Assembly: GCA_027009095.1 (NCBI GenBank)
Contig: JALVDG010000426.1
Location: forward strand, 1-6,914
Direction of reading: 5' to 3'
Length of the DNA stretch: 6,914 bases
Origin: Thiotrichaceae bacterium
GTDB taxonomy: Bacteria > Pseudomonadota > Gammaproteobacteria > Thiotrichales > Thiotrichaceae
In this document: piece by piece, positions 1 through 6,914 of the stretch
Numbering within the stretch: the stretch's first letter is position 1
Layout: each line of letters starts with the position of its first letter
Program-made: the position numbers and the translations under genes
Notes under the pieces: model-generated
What the model was told of the DNA's origin: nothing
Database searches by the model: none
Seen by the model: only the letters and a program-made list of their open reading frames with translations

Positions 1-8
1 AAAGAAAG

Positions 9-83
9 TACAAGCTGAGTAGTTACATTATTATCTTTCATACAAGCTCTCTCTATAATAATTAAAAAAATATTAGTAGTTAC
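9..83. repeat. Two pairs of short direct repeats in the leader of the fused aas gene
   Basis: TACAAGCT occurs at 9-16 and again at 41-48, exactly 32 bp apart, close to three helical turns. AGTAGTTAC occurs at 18-26 and again at 75-83. The second TACAAGCT copy lies in the spacer of the candidate promoter. The arrangement could be operator half-sites, but 8-9 bp repeats in AT-rich DNA also arise by chance; GTACAAGCTG recurs inside the coding region at 532-541. Seen directly; any regulatory role is inference. Confidence 0.3.
31..59 (+). promoter_or_regulatory. Candidate sigma70-type promoter for the fused aas gene
   Basis: A perfect TATAAT lies at 54-59. The hexamer 17 bp upstream, TTATCT at 31-36, matches TTGACA poorly and there is no TG extension of the -10. 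Transcription would start near 66, giving a leader of about 40 nt. The gene's ribosome binding site, AAAGGG at 93-98, sits 7 nt before the ATG at 106. Perfect -10 hexamers are easy to find in AT-rich DNA, so the call rests mainly on position. Confidence 0.35.
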
Positions 84-105
84 TTAAAATAAAAAGGGTA
101 AACAT

Positions 106-3100
106 ATGAAAAATCCATTAAAAGTAGTCAGCTTATTCACCTATTTAATGGTTGTTTTTCTGAATGCCTTTGTTGATATTGGTCATAAAATAATAATTCA
201 AAATACCATTTTTAAAACATTAGATGGTCAAGAACAAATTATTTTAACAGCAGTTGTTAATGGTTTGATTCTATTGCCTTTTATTATGTTATTTACCCCA
301 TCAGGGTATATTGCGGATAAGTATCCAAAGAATATGGTTATGCGGATAAGTGCATGGTTTGCTTTGGGTATAACCTTATTAATTACACTGAGTTATTATC
401 AAGGATGGTTTTGGTTTGCTTTTGGAATGACATTTTTGCTTGCACTACAAAGTGCAATGTACTCGCCTGCAAAATATGGTTTTATTAAAGAGCTAGTTGG
501 AGAGCGTCGTTTAGCACAGGGTAATGCAGCAGTACAAGCTGTCACCATGTTCTCAATTCTTGCTGCAACTTTCTTTTTCTCGATATTATTTGAGTCGCTT
601 TTAAGTGGTATGACATGGGAAAGTAAAGATGAGCTGCTTTCTTTTGTTGCTCCTCTTGCATGGGTCTTAGTTGCTTTAACGCTAATAGAGCTATTTTATG
701 CTTATCGCCTACCAGAAAAAAAATCAACCAATCAGCGTTTACATTTTCAATGGGATGATTATCTTAAGGGGAAAACGCAATTACGTAATTTACGTTTAGT
801 CTATCGACATCCTTATATTTGGCTATCAATTCTTGGTTTATCGACCTTCTGGGCAATATCTCAAGTGATGCTGGCGACCTATCCAGAGTTTGCTAAATCG
901 CAGTTATTAATGACGAATACCGCAAAGGTTCAAGGCTTAATGGCACTTGCTGGTGTCGGTATTATGCTTGGCTCTTTTATTGCGGGTAAATTATCACGAA
1001 ACCATATCGAAACAGGTCTTATTCCGGTCGGTGCAATTGGTATTACGCTTGCATTAGCCTTATTTAACTTCTTTGACTCTCTTTTATTCCAAGGTCTTAA
1101 CTTTCTGTTTTTAGGTGTAATGGGTGGTTTTTTTGTTGTTCCTTTAAATGCCCTTATTCAATATCATGCGCGTGACTCACAATTAGGACGTGTACTTGCC
1201 TCGAATAATCTTATTCAAAATATAATGATGTTGAGCTTTCTTGTGCTCACGGTTGCATTAGCAGTAGTCGGTATCAGTAGTACTAATATTATCTGGTTCT
1301 TAGTAATCGTAGGTGTTATTGGAACAATTTACACCATTTTAAGAATGCCAGAGTCATTACTACGATTTATTATCAGTCGATTGTTTGCGGCACGCTATAG
1401 CATGACAGTATTGGGCTTTGAGAAGCTTCCTGCATCAGGCGGAGTTTTGCTATTAGGCAATCATATTAGCTGGGTTGACTGGGCATTAGTACAAATTGCC
1501 AGTCCAAGACCATTACATTTTGTGATAGAGCGTGGCTACTATGAACGTTGGTATCTAAAGTGGTTTCTTGATTTATTTGGTGTTGTGCCAATTAATAGCG
1601 GTGGAGCAGCAGCATCTTTAGAGACAATCAATACTTTATTAAAACAAGGTAAAGTAGTGTGTTTATTTCCAGAAGGTGCTATTAGCCATACAGGGCAATT
1701 AGGTGAGTTTAAACGTGGCTACGAAAAAGCAATCAAAGACACCAATGCCAAAATTGTTCCTTTCTATCTTTATGGTCTTTGGGGGAGTCGTTTTTCGCGC
1801 TCAACAGGCTTCTTTAAAGAAAACCGTCAATCAGGTTTTAAGCGCGATATTATCGTCGCTTTTGGCGATCCATTGCCAGCGACAACACCAGCTGATGAGC
1901 TAAAACGTCGAGTATTTGATCTCTCGTATGAGTCATGGCAAGACTATTCTCATCGTATTACTCCAATACCAAGAAGGTGGTTGCAAACCGCTAAGCGTAT
2001 GAGCTTTAAAATGGCTGCAACTGATGCGACGGGCGAGCCTTTAAGTAATCATAAATTTATGACCGCAGTATTTCGCTTTTCTAAGCTTATTAAAAAGAAA
2101 AGCCCTGAGCAGAATATTGGCTTATTGATTCCTGCCAGTGTGGGCGGCGCGATTACGAATATGGCGGTGTTATGTTTAGGTAAAACGGTGGTAAATCTTA
2201 ATTTTACCGCAAGTGCCGAAGCGATTCGCGGAGCGGTTAAAAGCGCCGATATTCAAACAGTCTATACATCTAAAAAGTTTTTAAGGAAACTAAATCAACG
2301 TGGTATTAAGATAAAAGAGATATTGCCAAATACAAGGTTAATTTATTTAGAAGATTTTCGTAAAGAAATACCTAAAGTTAATATGCTAATGACGCTTATC
2401 GGTGCAATGTTATTACCAACAAAGCTATTGCAGTGGATGTATATTAAGCCTGTCGATAGAGAAAGCACTGCCGCGATATTGTTTTCGAGTGGCAGCGAAG
2501 GCACTCCAAAAGGTATCGAGCTAAGTCATCGCAATATCGCTACCAATGCACGTCAAGTTGCCGATATGTTAAATACTCGTGAAAATGATGTGGTGATGTC
2601 AACACTGCCTACATTCCATGCTTTTGGACTATTAGCAACAACCTTTATGCCATTAACAGAAGGCATTCCCATTGTTTGCCATCCAGATCCTACGGATGTT
2701 TTAGTGATTGCAAAAGCTGCCGCTCGTAATGAAGCAACCCTACTGTTTGGTACATCGACCTTTTTACGCTTATATGTCATGAATAGGCGAGTACATCCTT
2801 TAATGTTAAAGACTTTGCGACTGATTATTGCAGGTGCAGAACGACTCAGCCCTGATGTACGAGAAGCATTTAAAATGAAATTTAGTCTCGATATATTAGA
2901 AGGTTATGGCGCAACAGAAACCTCACCTGTTGCCAGCGTTAATATTCCTGACAAACTTGATACTACCTTCTGGAAGATACAAAAAGGAAATACTTTTGGC
3001 ACAGTAGGCATGCCCCTACCAGGGACAAGCTTCCGTATTGTTGACCCTAATACAATGGAAGAGTTAGCCACAGGTGAAGATGGTTTGATTTTAATCGGTG

Positions 3101-3555
3101 GTCCACAAGTAATGAAAGGCTATCTTAATGACGAAAAGAAAACCGCTGATGTTATCTGTGAAATAGAAGGAAAACGCTGGTATAAAAGTGGTGATAAAGG
3201 GCATTTAGATGAAAATGGATTCTTAACCATTGTTGATCGTTATTCACGTTTTGCAAAATTAGGTGGAGAAATGGTAAGCCTCACCGCTGTTGAAGAAATA
3301 ATCTATAAAGCAATCGGTGATCCTGAACTAGAGTTAGTTGCAGTCAATGTGCCTGATGAGAAAAAAGGTGAGAAAATCGTTTTATTGATTTCTAATGATA
3401 TGACACTGAAAGACTTAAAACAGGTCTTACTAGCAGAAGGTGTTAATCCCTTAATGATTCCTGCAAAGGTACAAAATGTAGAAAAAATACCAAAATTAGG
3501 TAGCGGGAAAACTGACTTTTCAACATCAAGAAAAGTGGTGTTAGCAGAGTTATAG
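106..3555 (+). CDS. aas: Trifunctional lysophospholipid transporter / acyltransferase / acyl-ACP synthetase (LplT-PlsC-Aas fusion)
   Basis: This inner-membrane protein should flip lysophospholipid (mainly lyso-PE) inward and re-acylate it with fatty acid activated on ACP. Residues 1 to about 420 are a hydrophobic MFS transporter resembling LplT. Residues about 430-620 are a PlsC-type acyltransferase with the HX4D motif at H453-D458 and FPEG around E523. Residues about 640-1149 are an AMP-binding adenylating domain: P-loop SSGSEGTPKG at 794-803, EGYGATE at 932-938, SGD ending at D1030, DRYSRFAKLGGE at 1044-1055, and the catalytic lysine in GSGKTD at K1135. All key residues are present, so every domain looks active. 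In E. coli, LplT and Aas are separate adjacent genes; here they form one unbroken frame, an arrangement known in other bacteria. The start is set by AAAGGG 7 nt before the ATG. The family is certain; joint action of the domains is inferred. Confidence 0.95.
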   Translation: MKNPLKVVSLFTYLMVVFLNAFVDIGHKIIIQNTIFKTLDGQEQIILTAVVNGLILLPFIMLFTPSGYIADKYPKNMVMRISAWFALGITLLITLSYYQGWFWFAFGMTFLLALQSAMYSPAKYGFIKELVGERRLAQGNAAVQAVTMFSILAATFFFSILFESLLSGMTWESKDELLSFVAPLAWVLVALTLIELFYAYRLPEKKSTNQRLHFQWDDYLKGKTQLRNLRLVYRHPYIWLSILGLSTFWAISQVMLATYPEFAKSQLLMTNTAKVQGLMALAGVGIMLGSFIAGKLSRNHIETGLIPVGAIGITLALALFNFFDSLLFQGLNFLFLGVMGGFFVVPLNALIQYHARDSQLGRVLASNNLIQNIMMLSFLVLTVALAVVGISSTNIIWFLVIVGVIGTIYTILRMPESLLRFIISRLFAARYSMTVLGFEKLPASGGVLLLGNHISWVDWALVQIASPRPLHFVIERGYYERWYLKWFLDLFGVVPINSGGAAASLETINTLLKQGKVVCLFPEGAISHTGQLGEFKRGYEKAIKDTNAKIVPFYLYGLWGSRFSRSTGFFKENRQSGFKRDIIVAFGDPLPATTPADELKRRVFDLSYESWQDYSHRITPIPRRWLQTAKRMSFKMAATDATGEPLSNHKFMTAVFRFSKLIKKKSPEQNIGLLIPASVGGAITNMAVLCLGKTVVNLNFTASAEAIRGAVKSADIQTVYTSKKFLRKLNQRGIKIKEILPNTRLIYLEDFRKEIPKVNMLMTLIGAMLLPTKLLQWMYIKPVDRESTAAILFSSGSEGTPKGIELSHRNIATNARQVADMLNTRENDVVMSTLPTFHAFGLLATTFMPLTEGIPIVCHPDPTDVLVIAKAAARNEATLLFGTSTFLRLYVMNRRVHPLMLKTLRLIIAGAERLSPDVREAFKMKFSLDILEGYGATETSPVASVNIPDKLDTTFWKIQKGNTFGTVGMPLPGTSFRIVDPNTMEELATGEDGLILIGGPQVMKGYLNDEKKTADVICEIEGKRWYKSGDKGHLDENGFLTIVDRYSRFAKLGGEMVSLTAVEEIIYKAIGDPELELVAVNVPDEKKGEKIVLLISNDMTLKDLKQVLLAEGVNPLMIPAKVQNVEKIPKLGSGKTDFSTSRKVVLAEL

Positions 3556-3572
3556 AGTAGTTATTGATTGAT

Positions 3573-3618
3573 GGGGTAATTTAAGGTGAGATAAGCACTG
3601 TGTATATTGCCCCTTTTT
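3573..3618 (+). terminator. Candidate rho-independent terminator of the fused aas gene
   Basis: GGGGTAAT at 3573-3580 can pair with ATTGCCCC at 3606-3613, an 8-bp stem with one U-G wobble. It is followed directly by TTTTT at 3614-3618. The stem starts 18 nt after the stop codon. The 25-nt loop is long for an efficient terminator. On the opposite strand the wobble becomes a C-A mismatch and no T-run follows, so it should serve only the plus-strand gene. Confidence 0.45.
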
Positions 3619-3691
3619 AAGCTGATAGCCGTGATTGGTGGTTGAAATTTAAATTTTTTGGCATTGGTAAACCAGTAATATAGTTATATTT

Positions 3692-4348
3692 TTATGTGAT
3701 ATTCACTTTCTCTCCTAGAAATTTAGGTGATTTATTAATAATCTTAACATCAATCCAAGCTTTTACACGTGCTAAATACTCTCTTATTTGCAATCTGATT
3801 TTCCCCAGATGGATAATGTCTTGAGCTGCAAAGCCAATGGCATTAATACCATGATTTTCAGCAATAAAAATGGCACGCTGGCAATGTGTTTTTTGTGTAA
3901 CAATTGTTACTTTTTTGATATTAAATATTTTTTTGAGGCGTACAACAGAATCAAGTGTGCGAAAGCCAGCGTAATCTAAATAAATATCCTCTGCTTTAAC
4001 ACCTTTTTTTATCAAGGCTTCCTCCATATCTGTTGCCTCATCATACCCTTTGCTTGAGTTGTCTCCGCTAGCCACAATCTTGCTTATCCTTTTTGCATGA
4101 TACAATTTAGCAACAGCATCAACGCGTGTTATAAAATATAAATTTCCTCGTCCACTTACTGTTTTAGAAGTGCCTAATAATAGTGCGACTTTATTGTAAG
4201 GCGTGAGGCTTGGCTTGGTATATATTTTATGATTGTAAGCTGTATCGATATGGTGGTTAATAAGATACGATGCTCCCCCTGTTAAGATGCTTATAGTAAG
4301 GGTCGTTATTAATAATCGGCGTTTTGTTATCTTTATTTTTTTCATCAT
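3692..4348 (-). CDS. sanA: SanA-like envelope protein, DUF218/YdcF family
   Basis: This is a membrane-anchored protein facing the periplasm. In E. coli, SanA loss makes cells sensitive to vancomycin at high temperature, linking it to the envelope barrier; its chemistry is unresolved. From the first ATG, a lysine/arginine-rich start and one hydrophobic segment at about 12-30 form a signal anchor. The DUF218 domain follows, with LGTSK (58-62), SGDN (94-97), DYAGFRTLDS (125-134) and TQKTHCQRA (151-159), close to my recollection of E. coli SanA. It has 218 residues, slightly shorter than the E. coli protein, mainly at the C-terminus. The frame also opens at a TTG at 4372, adding eight residues (226 in total), but neither start has a clear ribosome binding site. 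I prefer the ATG at 4348 because it puts the basic residues just before the anchor; the next ATG at 4345 is equally possible. It converges with the fused aas gene and diverges from the HD gene. Confidence 0.88.
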   Translation of the reverse strand: MMKKIKITKRRLLITTLTISILTGGASYLINHHIDTAYNHKIYTKPSLTPYNKVALLLGTSKTVSGRGNLYFITRVDAVAKLYHAKRISKIVASGDNSSKGYDEATDMEEALIKKGVKAEDIYLDYAGFRTLDSVVRLKKIFNIKKVTIVTQKTHCQRAIFIAENHGINAIGFAAQDIIHLGKIRLQIREYLARVKAWIDVKIINKSPKFLGEKVNIT

Positions 4349-4376
4349 TAATTTGGTATATGTAGAGAACAATCTC

Positions 4377-4382
4377 AGAGGA
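4377..4382 (+). promoter_or_regulatory. Ribosome binding site of the HD-domain gene
   Basis: AGAGGA lies 7 nt before the ATG at 4390 and is the strongest Shine-Dalgarno match in the window. It fixes the start of the HD gene. It lies just outside the longest possible sanA frame, which begins at a TTG ending at 4372. Confidence 0.75.
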
Positions 4383-4389
4383 TTAATAA

Positions 4390-4971
4390 ATGGAGCATAT
4401 TGCGAAGATTCTAAACTTCATTGTAGAAATAGAAAAGCTTAAATCTATCATTCGTAAAACTCGACCTGTAGGTTTGCAACGCTATGAAAATTCAGCGGAA
4501 CATAGTTGGCATGTATGTCTTTCCGCGTTAATGTTGAAAGACTACGCTAATGAAAAAATCGATATAAATCGTGTCATAAAAATGCTATTAATCCATGATT
4601 TAGGAGAGATAGATGCGGGTGATACTATTATCTATGCAAGTGAAACTGCTGAAAATAAACAAAAGGAAGAGTCAGGTGTTAAGCGTCTTTTAGAGATACT
4701 TCCAAGTGACCAGAGTAATAAATATTTGGCACTATGGAAAGAATTTGAAGCAGGAAAAACAGCAGAGTCTAAATATGCTAAAGCAATAGATCGTGTTCCT
4801 CCATTATTACACAATATTAATGGCGATGGTCATAGTTGGAAGGAGCATTCAATATCAAAAGAAAAGGTATTTGATCTGAATGGGCAGCGTATTTCAGCTG
4901 GTAGCTCTCAACTATGGGAAGTTATTGAGGCGAAACTGCAACAAGCAGTAAAGGATGGTTTGCTAAAATAA
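4390..4971 (+). CDS. HD-domain phosphohydrolase, HDDC2/YfbR-like (HD_3 family)
   Basis: This is a probable cytosolic metal-dependent phosphohydrolase. Characterised relatives (YfbR, HDDC2) remove phosphate from 5'-deoxynucleoside monophosphates; the substrate here is inferred. The 193-residue protein carries the full HD signature: H38 in ENSAEHSWH, H69-D70 with E73 in IHDLGEIDAGD, a likely second acidic residue at D78, and the distal metal ligand D134 in AIDR. The later segment PLLHN...SWKEHSI also fits the family. It resembles the HDDC2-like branch more than E. coli YfbR. The start is fixed by AGAGGA 7 nt upstream. It is divergent from sanA and convergent with the aminotransferase gene, so it is probably transcribed alone. 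Its promoter must lie within the 5' part of sanA; I found no convincing one. The protein is complete with no missing motif. Confidence 0.88.
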   Translation: MEHIAKILNFIVEIEKLKSIIRKTRPVGLQRYENSAEHSWHVCLSALMLKDYANEKIDINRVIKMLLIHDLGEIDAGDTIIYASETAENKQKEESGVKRLLEILPSDQSNKYLALWKEFEAGKTAESKYAKAIDRVPPLLHNINGDGHSWKEHSISKEKVFDLNGQRISAGSSQLWEVIEAKLQQAVKDGLLK

Positions 4972-4992
4972 TTGAACCTGCTTTATTCCTCA

Positions 4993-5033
4993 GAGAAGGA
5001 AAGAGCACAGCAAACTTTCTGTTTACTGTGCTC
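4993..5033 (-). terminator. Strong stem-loop terminator between two convergent genes
   Basis: GAGCACAG at 5003-5010 and CTGTGCTC at 5026-5033 are perfect inverted copies. Inside them, AAAC (5012-5015) pairs with GTTT (5021-5024) after one C/A mismatch, leaving a 5-nt loop at 5016-5020. On the minus strand the stem is followed by TTTCCTTCTC (4993-5002), a pyrimidine-rich tail suited to stop the aminotransferase transcript about 20 nt after its stop codon. On the plus strand the stem is followed by CCAGTTGCTTT, a poorer tail, so termination of the HD gene here is possible but less clear. Confidence 0.7.
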
Positions 5034-5052
5034 CCAGTTGCTTTAAATATTG

Positions 5053-6231
5053 CTAAGCAAACTTTGCCATAGCAGCAGAAACTGCTTTACCAGAGTCTAT
5101 TTTTGCATTCATATCGCTTAATACAGAGTCTAATGCACCTAAGCAGGTAAGTACATTTTGCTGGCTACTTGCATGACCCATTAGACCAATACGCCAGATT
5201 TTTCCTGCCATTGGACCTAATCCAGCGCCAATTTCAAGATTATAACGATTTAATAATTCGCTTCTAACCGCTGCTTCATCTATGCCTTCAGGAAGTGTGA
5301 CTGCATTAAGTTGTGGTAAGCGATACTCTTCATCAACAAAAAAGCCTAAGCCCATTGCTTCAATACCTGCCTTTAGTGCTTCATGGTTAGCGGCATGACG
5401 CGCCCAAGAGTTTTCTAAGCCTTCTTCATGCAAGATAACTAATGACTCATGGAAGCCGTAAAGAGCATTAATAGGAGCTGTGTGATGATAACTACGCTGT
5501 GCGCCTTCACCCCAGTATCCCATTACTAGGTTTAAATCCATAAACCAACTTTGTACGCTTGTTTTACGGTTTTGGATTTTATTAATTGCAGCTTCACTAA
5601 AACTAACAGGTGAAATGCCAGGCGTACAAGAAAGACATTTTTGTGTGCCAGAGTAGATTGCATCAATATTCCAATCATCTACGCGAAGCTCAGAACCTGC
5701 AACAGATGTCACGGCATCAACGATAGTAAGGCAATCATATTCATGAGCAATTTTAACTAATGCCTCAGCATCAGAGATAGCACCTGTTGATGTTTCAGCA
5801 TGTACAAATGCTACAACACTTGCTTCAGGGTTTGCTTTGAGTGCTTCTTCTAGCTTATTAGGATCAACTGGTTTACCCCAATCATCCTGAACCATAACAG
5901 CCGTTGCACCACAGCGCTCAACATTCTCTTTCATACGAGCGCCAAATACACCATTTTGGCACACAATAACCGTATCACCTGGCTCAACTAAATTAACAAA
6001 GCAGGTTTCCATTCCCGCAGAGCCTGGGGCAGATACTGGCATGGTTAGCTTGTTTTTAGTCAGAAAAGTATCTTGAAGCAGGGTTTTAACTTCATCCATT
6101 AATGAGACAAACATAGGGTCTAGATGACCGATAGTGGGACGAGATAATGCTTCTAAAACACGCGGATTTACGTCTGAAGGACCAGGACCCATTAAAATTC
6201 TTTGCGGCGGATGAAATGATGTTGCTGTCAT
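5053..6231 (-). CDS. Class V PLP aminotransferase, alanine/serine-glyoxylate type
   Basis: This cytosolic enzyme should move an amino group from alanine or serine to glyoxylate, giving glycine and pyruvate or hydroxypyruvate. The 392-residue length is usual for the family. Visible features are LMGPGPSDVNPRV near the N-terminus (13-25), the cofactor-loop SAPGSAGME (67-75), HAETSTG at 144-150, D172 in IVDAVTS (pairs with the pyridine nitrogen), SGTQK with the Schiff-base lysine K198, YHHTAP at 248-253, and R347 in WRIGLMGH, the expected substrate-carboxylate arginine. The start is supported by AAGG at 6239-6242, 7 nt before the ATG. A candidate promoter lies upstream and a strong stem-loop downstream, so it is probably monocistronic. 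No photorespiration or serine-cycle genes are nearby, so the physiological amino donor cannot be read from context. Related class V enzymes using phosphonates or other amines are less likely given the glyoxylate-type motifs. Confidence 0.9.
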   Translation of the reverse strand: MTATSFHPPQRILMGPGPSDVNPRVLEALSRPTIGHLDPMFVSLMDEVKTLLQDTFLTKNKLTMPVSAPGSAGMETCFVNLVEPGDTVIVCQNGVFGARMKENVERCGATAVMVQDDWGKPVDPNKLEEALKANPEASVVAFVHAETSTGAISDAEALVKIAHEYDCLTIVDAVTSVAGSELRVDDWNIDAIYSGTQKCLSCTPGISPVSFSEAAINKIQNRKTSVQSWFMDLNLVMGYWGEGAQRSYHHTAPINALYGFHESLVILHEEGLENSWARHAANHEALKAGIEAMGLGFFVDEEYRLPQLNAVTLPEGIDEAAVRSELLNRYNLEIGAGLGPMAGKIWRIGLMGHASSQQNVLTCLGALDSVLSDMNAKIDSGKAVSAAMAKFA

Positions 6232-6279
6232 ATTTATACCTTGTATATATGATTATTATGTAATTGAAGGGGGGATTAT

Positions 6280-6307
6280 AAAAATAAACGGTCGATACTA
6301 CCTTGTT
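6280..6307 (-). terminator. Weak candidate terminator or leader hairpin upstream of the aminotransferase gene
   Basis: Read on the minus strand, AAC-AA-GGT then a 7-nt loop then ACCGTT can form a 6-bp stem with a 2-nt bulge, followed by TATTTTT. It could end the beta-propeller transcript about 60 nt past its stop. The stem is short and bulged. If the promoter proposed at 6329-6358 is real, this hairpin would lie inside the aminotransferase leader instead. Confidence 0.2.
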
Positions 6308-6328
6308 GTTATTTTTGTTTCAGCAATC

Positions 6329-6358
6329 AGTATAAATTGTGTGGGTTAGTACGTTCAA
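6329..6358 (-). promoter_or_regulatory. Candidate sigma70-type promoter for the aminotransferase gene
   Basis: On the minus strand, TTGAAC (6353-6358) and TATACT (6329-6334) are separated by 18 bp. They match consensus at 4 of 6 and 5 of 6 positions. Transcription would begin near 6322, leaving a leader of about 90 nt. A perfect TATAAT also lies at 6275-6280 (minus) but has no recognisable -35 partner. Confidence 0.4.
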
Positions 6359-6370
6359 TGGATAGATTAA

Positions 6371-6914
6371 TTACCAATCACGACTAATAAATTTATCACC
6401 ATGTAAATAGTATATTTTATCACCAATAATTACGGAGCGATCACTTTGCCAATCAGGTGAGTAGGTATCAGCAGGTGGGCTACTTTTATTTGCTTTAATT
6501 GCTGTGCGTTCGCTAAGAGCGCCCGTGAATGTGTTGATATTGTAGCGGTATAGCGCGTCATATTGCCATTGATGATTTGTATTTACGGTATCGCCTTCTG
6601 AGGATGTGTCATTTTTATGTACACTAATAGGCAGTGCAATACGTAAATCGCCATCCTCCTGCATGAATGAGGTAAATGCACGATGATTGTATGATACCGC
6701 AGTGTTTGTGCCACGTTTACCAATAAAAATTTGCTGGCGTGTATAAGGTGCAGTTGGATCACTTACATCAATTAGCGCTAATTTTACGCCTTGAGACCAT
6801 GCTCCTCTATTATCGCCAAATCCTGAAGTCGCCTCAATTGCATCTTTGCCAATAGCTAATACTAAATTTTCATTAATGGGGTGCAGATAATCGGAATAAC
6901 CCTTTATTTCTAAC
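6371..6914 (-). CDS. C-terminal part of a secreted-type beta-propeller protein (PF09826-like), cut by the window edge
   Basis: The frame is open from the right edge to the stop at 6371, giving 180 visible residues; the true start is outside. An internal ATG at 6664 would give only 97 residues and is not the start, because the family motifs continue upstream of it. Key stretches are GYSDYLHPINENLVLAIGKD, then GVKLALIDVSDPTAP, then SYNHRAFTSF, and finally DKIYYLHGDKFISRD at the C-terminus. These fit the C-terminal beta-propeller domain family (COG4880 type) as I remember it: blade strands with an IDVSDP turn and a conserved NHRAF/DHKAF segment. Members are usually exported or lipid-anchored with no known enzymatic role; the N-terminal signal cannot be checked here. 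It is followed by the aminotransferase gene in the same direction after 139 bp, probably as a separate unit. Confidence 0.75.
   Translation of the reverse strand, partial: LEIKGYSDYLHPINENLVLAIGKDAIEATSGFGDNRGAWSQGVKLALIDVSDPTAPYTRQQIFIGKRGTNTAVSYNHRAFTSFMQEDGDLRIALPISVHKNDTSSEGDTVNTNHQWQYDALYRYNINTFTGALSERTAIKANKSSPPADTYSPDWQSDRSVIIGDKIYYLHGDKFISRDW

Noticed and set aside
106..3555. A possible error or missed stop joining two neighbouring genes
   Set aside because: The frame is unbroken through the linker near residue 420, no ribosome binding site plus start fits at the junction, and fused proteins of this length are known in other bacteria.
3645..3656. Perfect 12-bp palindrome AAATTTAAATTT between the aas and sanA genes
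   Set aside because: It is pure A/T in an AT-rich intergenic stretch, so chance occurrence is likely, and it lies downstream of both genes where an operator would have no obvious target.
3664..3678. Small inverted repeat ATTGG-TAAA-CCAGT as a terminator for sanA
   Set aside because: Only five pairs including a wobble, with no T-run after it on the minus strand.
4334..4362. TGGTATATG as an extended -10 for the HD gene
   Set aside because: Only 4 of 6 hexamer positions match and there is no acceptable -35 within 16-18 bp.
6371..6664. A separate 97-residue protein starting at the ATG at 6664
   Set aside because: The frame continues open to the window edge and the upstream residues carry the family motifs, so the ATG is an internal methionine.

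Overview
The window looks like chromosomal DNA from an AT-rich gammaproteobacterium. This is inferred from the E. coli-type LplT/Aas and SanA proteins and from the codon choice; the species cannot be named from this sequence. There are four complete genes and one gene cut by the right edge. I see no tRNA, rRNA, CRISPR array, insertion sequence, integrase or phage gene, and no clear sign of recent transfer.

Layout. Positions 1-105 are the leader of the first gene, with a candidate promoter and two short direct repeats. Positions 106-3555 (+) encode one 1149-residue protein that joins three activities of lysophospholipid repair: an LplT-like transporter, a PlsC-like acyltransferase and an acyl-ACP synthetase. 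A candidate terminator follows. Positions 3692-4348 (-) encode a SanA-like membrane-anchored DUF218 protein. Its start lies very close to the divergent gene at 4390-4971 (+), an HD-domain phosphohydrolase of the HDDC2/YfbR type. A strong stem-loop at 5003-5033 separates that gene from the convergent gene at 5053-6231 (-), a class V PLP aminotransferase of the alanine/serine-glyoxylate type. Positions 6371-6914 (-) hold the last 180 residues of a beta-propeller protein whose start lies outside the window.

How the genes relate. The fused Aas protein and SanA both concern the cell envelope: membrane phospholipid recycling and barrier function. They converge, so they are not one operon. The HD hydrolase (nucleotide housekeeping) and the aminotransferase (glyoxylate/amino acid metabolism) appear to be independent single-gene units. 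Nothing here supports a novel multigene system. The most notable points are the three-domain fusion and the very tight sanA/HD divergent junction.
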